Positions 57,258 through 64,000 of a DNA stretch of 64,000 nucleotides are shown here, piece after piece. The translations under genes and the position numbers were made by a program. The notes under the pieces are model-generated. The model did not search any database. It saw only the letters and a list, made by a program, of their open reading frames with translations, and was not told the origin of the DNA. The stretch lies in the NCBI RefSeq assembly GCF_030373445.1, contig NZ_JAUCYU010000009.1, positions 1 to 64,000 of the forward strand, given 5' to 3'. Origin of the DNA: Roseovarius sp. (GTDB taxonomy: Bacteria; Pseudomonadota; Alphaproteobacteria; Rhodobacterales; Rhodobacteraceae). Within the stretch, counting starts at the first letter, position 1; every line of letters begins with the position of its first letter.

Positions 57258-58212
57258 AGCCTTCCTGCTCCAGCAGGTACAGGATCCCGATCTCGCCCGG
57301 CAGATGCCCGGCCCCCGCGGCGAGAACCACCTTCTGCCCCGGCACCTCGGCCATCAGCTTGTCGATCCACGCGGCGTTGCGGGCGGTCAGGAAGATCCTC
57401 TCCAGCCGCGCGAAATCCTCCTCCGCCGTCGGCCCTCCGTATTTCAGCGAAACGGCGCGAGAGAACTCCCACATCAGCGCCACCTCCTGCTGCAGGTAGC
57501 GCTCGCGGATCGTGTAGGACATGTCGTTCGCATCGCCCGGCCAGGCCAGCGTCATCCGGATCATCTCGATCTGCTTCTCCGGCGGCTCGGTGTCGAGCGT
57601 CGTCAATACCTCGGCGAAATCCTCCAGCGAGTGCGAGCCGAGCCCCTGCTCGGTCGCGTATTCGCCGACCATCTCGTCGATTCCGCCGCCTTCCAACCCG
57701 CCGTTGCGCGCCTCGCAGGGGCCGATGCCAAGCATCATCGCGGCCCAGAGCGGCTTGAACTTCGCGGCCATGAAACCGGGGATCATCCGCGCTTCCATCT
57801 CGGCCTTGAAATGCTGCCAGTCGGCCTCGCCCAGCAGGTCGGGCAGGGTCTCTCCCTCTGTGATGAACATGATCGACGGGTCGCTGGCCAGTTCGGCCTG
57901 AAAGCCCTTCTGATCTTCCAGCGACATTTCGAGATAAACGGAATCGGCCGCGTCGATCAGCGGTTTCAGGCGTTCGAGATGGGCGCCGGTCTCGGCATGG
58001 CGGAAGTGGTAGGTGCCGAAGATGGTGATCTCCGTATCGCCCCGTTCGGCCCGCCACAGCAGGCCCTCGGGATAGGGGGTGGCGTCCGCCCGCGCCTGCA
58101 CCTCTTGCCGTTCGGCCTCGGGCATGGCATCGATCAGATCCTTGCCCTCGCACAGCGCAAACGCGGCAACGGGTTGAAGAACCAAAAGAATCACGGCAAC
58201 AAGACGCAGCAT
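57226..58212 (-). CDS. TraB/GumN family protein
   Basis: The 328-residue product has a signal peptide and the TraB/GumN metal-site pattern: FGTYHFRHAE early and GAGHLPGEIG late. Family members (Tiki-like) are thought to be secreted metalloproteases; none is characterised in this group. CEGKDLIDAMP and CEARNGGLEGG may form a disulfide. Confidence 0.88.
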   Translation of the reverse strand: MLRLVAVILLVLQPVAAFALCEGKDLIDAMPEAERQEVQARADATPYPEGLLWRAERGDTEITIFGTYHFRHAETGAHLERLKPLIDAADSVYLEMSLEDQKGFQAELASDPSIMFITEGETLPDLLGEADWQHFKAEMEARMIPGFMAAKFKPLWAAMMLGIGPCEARNGGLEGGGIDEMVGEYATEQGLGSHSLEDFAEVLTTLDTEPPEKQIEMIRMTLAWPGDANDMSYTIRERYLQQEVALMWEFSRAVSLKYGGPTAEEDFARLERIFLTARNAAWIDKLMAEVPGQKVVLAAGAGHLPGEIGILYLLEQEGFTIERLPLRP

Positions 58213-58302
58213 GAAAACTCCTTTCGCCCCCCGTTCGGCGAAAGCCTATTGGCCCCATGCCCCGGCCGCAAACCCTCTTTCAAAAAAATGCATCACGGGA
58301 TG

Positions 58303-58331
58303 TTGACAGCCTCGCGACCAGCCCCTAGCTA
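58303..58331 (+). promoter_or_regulatory. Promoter of groESL
   Basis: TTGACA (58303-58308) and TAGCTA (58326-58331) are 17 bases apart. The predicted start near 58338 falls at the left edge of CIRCE. Confidence 0.75.
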
Positions 58332-58338
58332 TTCGCCG

Positions 58339-58365
58339 TTAGCACTCACCACCGACGAGTGCTAA
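58339..58365 (+). promoter_or_regulatory. CIRCE operator (HrcA binding site)
   Basis: TTAGCACTC-N9-GAGTGCTAA is a perfect match to the CIRCE consensus. HrcA bound here would block transcription of groESL except under heat stress. hrcA itself is not in the window. Confidence 0.97.
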
Positions 58366-58416
58366 TCGCCCGGGACGGGGCGATTGGAGGAAACTTTGAG
58401 CCAAGGAGCCAAAGCA

Positions 58417-58728
58417 ATGGCATTTAAACCGCTGCATGACCGCGTGCTTGTCCGCCGCGTTGAGAGCGAAGAGAAAACCTCTGGCGGGCTGATCATTCCC
58501 GACAGCGCCAAGGAAAAACCGCAGGAAGGCGAAGTCGTTTCCGTGGGCGCAGGCGCCCGTGACGAAGGCGGCGCCCGCGTCGAGCTCGACGTCAAGGCCG
58601 GCGACCGCATCCTGTTCGGCAAATGGTCGGGCACCGAGATCACGCTCGACGGTGAAGAGCTGCTGATCATGAAGGAAAGCGACATTCTGGGCATCATCGA
58701 CGGTGACAAGGCCGCCAAGGCAGCCTGA
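58417..58728 (+). CDS. groES: Co-chaperonin GroES
   Basis: The 103-residue product has [22 protein letters not shown] and the mobile loop region ([15 protein letters not shown]). It caps the GroEL chamber. CCAAGGAGCCAAAGC precedes ATG 58417. First gene of the CIRCE-controlled operon. Confidence 0.98.
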   Translation: MAFKPLHDRVLVRRVESEEKTSGGLIIPDSAKEKPQEGEVVSVGAGARDEGGARVELDVKAGDRILFGKWSGTEITLDGEELLIMKESDILGIIDGDKAAKAA

Positions 58729-58750
58729 ACGCCCCGGATCGTCTAACTGA

Positions 58751-60427
<1,677 letters not shown>

Positions 60428-60454
60428 TCTGCCGAAGTCTGCGCACGAAGTACC

Positions 60455-60483
60455 AAGGGCCGCCTTTCGGGGCGGCCCTTTTC
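60455..60483 (+). terminator. Intrinsic terminator of groESL
   Basis: AAGGGCCGCC (60455-60464) pairs with GGCGGCCCTT (60471-60480) around TTTCGG and is followed by TTCTC; the two T of the stem extend the U-run to four. Confidence 0.9.
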
Positions 60484-60518
60484 TCGTGTAACGCTCTTCC
60501 GGATCAAGCGGTGACGGC

Positions 60519-61133
60519 TTACGCCGACAGCAGCCCCCTCGAGAACCGCCCCGCCGTCTGCCCCGACCCCTGCCGGACATCGGTTTCCGAGGTCTGGATG
60601 ATCTCGCAGAGATCCTCGTGGATCTGTTCCAGCTCCTCCGTCGCCCCGGTCAGGGCCAGGAGCGGGCTGTCCTGCCCGGCGACCCTTACGTAGAGCGAGG
60701 CGAACCCCGTGCGCCCGGCCGGGCGGCGCAGGAACAGGCTTTCGATCTCGTTCAGGCGGATGCTGCGCACCACGCGGCCCTGGTCGTTCATGTTGATCTT
60801 GGTCAGCGCCAGCGTCCCGCGCTTGGCATCCAGCGACAGCTGCCGACGGAAGCCGCGCGTACCATAGGCATAGACGACCAGCCCGGTCGCCGTGAACAGC
60901 GTCGCCAACAGGCTGTGCGAGACGATCTGGTCTGCGCTTGCCTCCAGCGGCAGTACCAGCCAAAGCAGGGTCGAGCCCGCCACCATCAGCCCACCCGCCA
61001 GACGCAGGACCAGCTCCGACATCGCCTCGACCTTGAAGCGCTCGAACCGTTCGCGCACCGTCAGGCCAAGCGCCGTCGCGGTCAGCGAAACGGTGCTCCA
61101 GTCGCCTTCATAGATGTTTTCCAGCCGTCCCAT
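60519..61133 (-). CDS. Hypothetical membrane protein
   Basis: The 204-residue product has two membrane helices (LRLAGGLMVAGSTLLWLVLP and LATLFTATGLVVYAYG) followed by a soluble domain (LSLDAKRGTLALTKINMNDQG, SIRLNEIESLFLRRPAG) that resembles a small beta-rich, PH-like fold. I recognise no named family. It converges with groEL. Confidence 0.72.
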   Translation of the reverse strand: MGRLENIYEGDWSTVSLTATALGLTVRERFERFKVEAMSELVLRLAGGLMVAGSTLLWLVLPLEASADQIVSHSLLATLFTATGLVVYAYGTRGFRRQLSLDAKRGTLALTKINMNDQGRVVRSIRLNEIESLFLRRPAGRTGFASLYVRVAGQDSPLLALTGATEELEQIHEDLCEIIQTSETDVRQGSGQTAGRFSRGLLSA

Positions 61134-61273
61134 GCCTCGCCGACCCTATTGTTTCCCTTTGACTTGAATTGGCGCGAAAAAACCGGCGACAATATGTCCG
61201 GCCCATATCCATTTCACGGCGCGCGCGGGGTAAATTTCGGCCCGCCGGGCGGATCGCGGAGCGGCAGCGCCCC

Positions 61274-61762
61274 TCAGACCTGCCGCGGCCGGACGATATG
61301 GAACGACCCGCTCATGTAGGTCAGCGGCTTCTCGCCCGCGTTGGAAATACCGGTGACATCGCCGATACATATGGCGTGGCTGCCATGCACGTGCCGGTGG
61401 TTGAGCGAGCAGGTGAACGCCGTCGCCCGGGCCAGGATCGGCCCGAACTCGGTATTCGAGAACTCCACGCCCTGGAAGCGGCTGTCGCGCTCGTGGTCGA
61501 AGACCCCGGCAAAGGCCTGTGCCATCTCGACCGCGTCCTCGGGCAGCACGTTGACGCAGAACACCCCGTTGCCGCGCACAGCCCGGGCGATGCTGCTGTC
61601 GGCCTTCAGGCAGACCAGCACCGAGGGCGGATCGGCCGACAGCGAGGTGAAGGCGCTGACTGTGGCGCCGGCCTGGCCTGCCGGGCCGTCGGTGGTGACG
61701 ACGGTGACCGTGGCCGCAACCTGCCGCATCGCCGTGATGAAGGCCTCGCGCGCGGCGTTCAC
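61274..61762 (-). CDS. Flavin reductase-like protein
   Basis: The 162-residue product is an FMN-binding split-barrel flavin reductase: VAATVTVVTTDGPAGQAGATVSAF, LSADPPSVLVCL and FCVNVLPED. It may supply reduced FMN to a two-component monooxygenase (HpaC/DszD type), though no oxygenase gene is near. GTG 61762 is taken because it gives the usual MNAAREAF start; an internal ATG 11 codons later is possible. Confidence 0.87.
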   Translation of the reverse strand: MNAAREAFITAMRQVAATVTVVTTDGPAGQAGATVSAFTSLSADPPSVLVCLKADSSIARAVRGNGVFCVNVLPEDAVEMAQAFAGVFDHERDSRFQGVEFSNTEFGPILARATAFTCSLNHRHVHGSHAICIGDVTGISNAGEKPLTYMSGSFHIVRPRQV

Positions 61763-61967
61763 GGGCGCGGGCCTTTCACGGCTGGCAGGAGGGCGGGGGC
61801 GGTCACGGGCGGTCGTCTCCTTGGCACGGGGGATCTGTCCTGTCGGTGACCACGGATAAAGGCGAAACCGGCCCCGGTAAAGCGCTTAGGCGGCCCGGAC
61901 CTGCCGGCAGGCGATTGCCCAGCGGGCGGATTGCCCGTATGACCCTGCCTGCCAAGCGGAGCCTGCA

Positions 61968-62873
61968 ATGCCTGATCCCACCCCTGCCGTTGCCGTCATG
62001 ACGCCCGACATCAAGCCGGGCCTGCGCCGGGGGCGCGTGCCGCTCGACCGGCTGCTCTGGCCGCTGGGCCGGCCCGACCGTCTGGCGGGAGCGGGCGCCA
62101 CCATCGCCGACCTCACTCCCGACGATCACCTCGTGGGGTTTGCCCAAAGCTACTACCTCGCGTGGCCCGGCCTCGGCACGCGGGCGCGGGTTTCGGTCAT
62201 CATGGCCGAGCCCACGGCCATCCACGGCGCCTACCATGCCCGCGTCGCCCGCGCCGCGCGCCGCTACCACCGCGTTCTCAGCTACAACGAGGACCTGCTC
62301 GCGCGCCTCCCCAACGGCCTTTTCTTCCCCTATGGCAGCACCTGGGTCCGCGACTGGCAGACGCGTGACATGACCAAGTCCGCCATGTGCTCGCTGATCG
62401 CCTCGAAGAAACGCTCTCAGGCGGGTCACGCCCTGCGCCACCGGCTGGTCGAGCGGGTGCGGGCCGAGAATCTGCCGGTCGACGTGATGGGACGCGGATA
62501 CAAACCGTTCGACACCAAGGCCGAGGGGCTGGCGCCCTACCGCTACTCGCTCATCATCGAGAACGTGCAGGAGCGGAACTACTTCACCGAGAAACTGGTC
62601 GACGCGGTGCTCTGCCGGACGGTGCCGATCTACTGGGGTTGCCCCAATATCGGCGATTTCATGGACACGTCCGGCATGATCCTGTGCCAGTCCGAAGGGG
62701 ACATGCACGCCGCCCTCCTGTCGATGTCCGAGACCGACTATTCCGCCCGGCTTCCGGGTCTTGAAAGCGCGATCCCCGCCGCCGCATCCTACGCCGATTT
62801 CTACCACCGCGCCGCCACCGCCGTCCTGGAAGACCGCCCCGACCCGCCTCGACGGAACGATCGGAGGCCTTGA
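61968..62873 (+). CDS. Glycosyltransferase family 10 (fucosyltransferase-like)
   Basis: The 301-residue product has the GT10 donor-site block YRYSLIIENVQERNYFTEKL followed by VDAVLCRTVPIYWGCP, which is diagnostic of alpha-1,3-fucosyltransferases. FYHRAATAV lies at the C-terminus. It probably adds fucose or another sugar to a surface glycan. The N-terminus has no membrane helix. No polysaccharide cluster surrounds it apart from a second, convergent glycosyltransferase. Confidence 0.85.
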   Translation: MPDPTPAVAVMTPDIKPGLRRGRVPLDRLLWPLGRPDRLAGAGATIADLTPDDHLVGFAQSYYLAWPGLGTRARVSVIMAEPTAIHGAYHARVARAARRYHRVLSYNEDLLARLPNGLFFPYGSTWVRDWQTRDMTKSAMCSLIASKKRSQAGHALRHRLVERVRAENLPVDVMGRGYKPFDTKAEGLAPYRYSLIIENVQERNYFTEKLVDAVLCRTVPIYWGCPNIGDFMDTSGMILCQSEGDMHAALLSMSETDYSARLPGLESAIPAAASYADFYHRAATAVLEDRPDPPRRNDRRP

Positions 62874-62964
62874 GGGGCCAGCCCCTTCAAACGCCCCGGG
62901 AGTATTTGGATCCAAGAAGAAACCGGGCGCCCGCGCCTCGTGCTTCTTCTGGCCCGAAATATCC
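62870..62964. repeat. Inverted pair of dispersed elements, copies 6 and 7
   Basis: A hairpin (TTGAGGGG-(4)-CCCCTTCAA with a bulged T) spans the glycosyltransferase stop. CCCCGGGAGTATTTGGATCC and AAGAAGAAAC follow on the plus strand (to about 62922), then GGGCGCCCG, then a second element facing the other way (62942-62964; minus strand GATATTTCGGGCCAGAAGAA). The AGAAG tails of the two can pair, so a larger cruciform or RNA hairpin forms. The site lies between convergent genes, as expected for a bidirectional end signal. Confidence 0.75.
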
Positions 62965-63004
62965 CCGCCGGAGGCTCCGACGGTTTCACCAGAGGCGCCG
63001 GTCC

Positions 63005-63691
63005 CTATCGCGCGGGCCAGATCCCGTAGCGCCTGGTCAACAGCTCGACGCAGGCGATGTTCGCCGCGTGCCGCCCGCGCCCGCCGATCACCGCGTCCTG
63101 CAGCGCGTGCCCGTCCCCGAACGCCGGTACCAAACCGGCCCGTGCGCCGTCGGCAAGCCGGATCGCAACGCCCTGCCGCGCCAACTGTCCCGAGAGCCAG
63201 ATATCGTCGACCGCCCACGCCTCCGCCGGAGGCACGACCTCCGCGCCCGCCAGCCAGCGCGGGTCGACCAGCACGCCCGAGAAGCCCTGCGCGATGTCCA
63301 CGCAACCCGGCGTGGTCGTCCCCAGCCGCTTCAGCCGCGCCACCGACCAACCGCTTGCCGCCACCGCCGCCCCCTCCCGGCGCGCCGCCAGCAGCCTCGC
63401 CGCCCAGCCTGGCGGCATCAGCCAGTCGTCATCGCAATAGATCAGCCGCTCCACCTGTCCCGCCAGCGCCCGGGCCGGGCCGATCGCCTTCGTGGCCGGT
63501 CCGAAATCCTGTTCTGCCCGGATCACCTCAACGCCCTCGGGCAGGGCGGCCGGGCCGGGAAACCGCGCCCAGTCCCGCGGCAGGCACAGCAATACCCGCT
63601 CCGGCGCGGGCGTCTGCGCCAGAAGCGAGGCCAGCACCGGTCCCAGCCGGGGCAGGCGCGGCGGAATGGAAGTGAGCGCGACGGCATACAT
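63005..63691 (-). CDS. Glycosyltransferase family 2-like (GT-A) protein
   Basis: The 228-residue product begins with VALTSIPPRLPRLGPVLASLL, has the metal-binding YCDDDWLMPPGW (DxD type), and ends with a region carrying AVDDIWLSGQLARQG, where the second Asp pair is typical of the acceptor site. No signal peptide or membrane helix. Sugar and acceptor unknown. It is convergent with the GT10 gene. Confidence 0.83.
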   Translation of the reverse strand: MYAVALTSIPPRLPRLGPVLASLLAQTPAPERVLLCLPRDWARFPGPAALPEGVEVIRAEQDFGPATKAIGPARALAGQVERLIYCDDDWLMPPGWAARLLAARREGAAVAASGWSVARLKRLGTTTPGCVDIAQGFSGVLVDPRWLAGAEVVPPAEAWAVDDIWLSGQLARQGVAIRLADGARAGLVPAFGDGHALQDAVIGGRGRHAANIACVELLTRRYGIWPAR

Positions 63692-63772
63692 GCGTCTGCT
63701 CCTAACCGATCGCTGCCGCGAGGGCCAACCTCCCCGCCCCAGCCCCCGAGCCGGGGCCTCTCCCGGACGACA

Positions 63773-63798
63773 ACGGGCGGTCCCGAAGGACCGCCCGT
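63773..63798 (-). terminator. Strong hairpin terminator of the cysC-type gene
   Basis: ACGGGCGGTCC pairs with GGACCGCCCGT over 11 perfect pairs. On the minus strand the loop is TTCG closed by C-G, a very stable tetraloop; TTGTCG follows. It is 26 bases past the stop of the gene at the right edge. Confidence 0.8.
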
Positions 63799-63823
63799 CA
63801 ATCCGTTCAACCTGTCGTCAGGC

Positions 63824-64000
63824 TCAGCCCGCGATCAGCCCCATCTGCTCGAGCTTCAGGATCACCTGGTGCGCGCAGTTGTCAACATCGGTGCCTTCCG
63901 TCTCGACCCGCAGCTCGGGGTTCTCGGGCACGTCATAGGGGTCGGAAATCCCGGTGAATTCCTTGATCTTGCCCTCGCGCGCCAGCTTGTAGAGACCCTT
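63824..64000 (-). CDS. cysC: Adenylylsulfate kinase, C-terminal part (gene runs off right edge)
   Basis: Only the last 58 codons are in the window. They read KGLYKLAREGKIKEFTGISD and DPYDVPENPELRVET, ending in LKLEQMGLIAG, which is the C-terminus of APS kinase (CysC). In this group it is often the second half of a bifunctional sulfate adenylyltransferase/APS kinase, which cannot be checked here. It makes PAPS, the sulfate donor of sulfotransferases such as the one at 28596-29477. Confidence 0.88.
   Translation of the reverse strand, partial: KGLYKLAREGKIKEFTGISDPYDVPENPELRVETEGTDVDNCAHQVILKLEQMGLIAG

Overview
The window is a high-GC chromosomal segment that reads as a marine alphaproteobacterium of the Rhodobacteraceae (Roseobacter-like). 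Pointers to this are a five-gene atpHAGDC operon with no F0 genes beside it, family proteins typical of the group (DUF2125, DUF1150 next to a small heat shock protein, DUF2161, H-type lectin, Hint_2, the TIGR01459 HAD family), a CIRCE-controlled groESL operon, many 4-base stop/start overlaps, and a short dispersed intergenic element of the GAGTATTT-N3/4-CCAAGAAGAA type. I see no phage, insertion sequence, CRISPR array, tRNA or rRNA. Most of the window is ordinary core chromosome.

Layout. 1-6 kb: an operator-like left edge, an LpxR-like outer-membrane protein, a Hint-domain protein, rpsD with its own promoter and terminator, then hisC-tyrC and an extensin-like lipoprotein. 6-8.6 kb: copper-chaperone (PCuAC) pair, DUF2125, ChaC-type gamma-glutamylcyclotransferase. 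8.6-13.8 kb: a MotA/TolQ/ExbB-like four-helix protein followed 3 bases later by a 973-residue MotB/OmpA-like protein with a nearly 780-residue coiled coil, then an M23 peptidase convergent to them and overlapping clpA. This motor-like pair is the least explained system here. 16-25 kb: gloB and a divergent methyltransferase, the ATP synthase F1 operon with RNA hairpins in its leader and before atpC, an H-type lectin, prs. 25-34 kb: thiol-isomerase-fold protein, ltaE-ycgN-ribF operon, sulfotransferase, MaoC hydratase, HAD protein, DUF1150-hsp20, purEK.

34-48 kb: an orphan phnM overlapping a secreted lipase-like hydrolase, NUDIX-gre pair, a four-gene overlapping operon (membrane-anchored protein, sterol desaturase family, GNAT, EamA), argD-argF-EamA, gnd, and a PiT phosphate transporter with a Pho-box-like repeat upstream. 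48-58 kb: hrpB, DUF3108, meaB, an MFS carrier, manganese pyrophosphatase, GNAT, a DUF2161 nuclease-fold/winged-helix protein and a TraB/GumN protein. 58-64 kb: groESL with a perfect CIRCE, a membrane protein, a flavin reductase, a family 10 glycosyltransferase, a second glycosyltransferase, and the 3' end of an adenylylsulfate kinase gene running off the right edge.

As a whole the genes cover housekeeping (translation, ATP synthesis, protein folding and turnover, purine, arginine, aromatic and flavin synthesis) interspersed with envelope functions. All start choices come from reading frame, upstream Shine-Dalgarno-like bases and family length; functions are family-level assignments made by eye.
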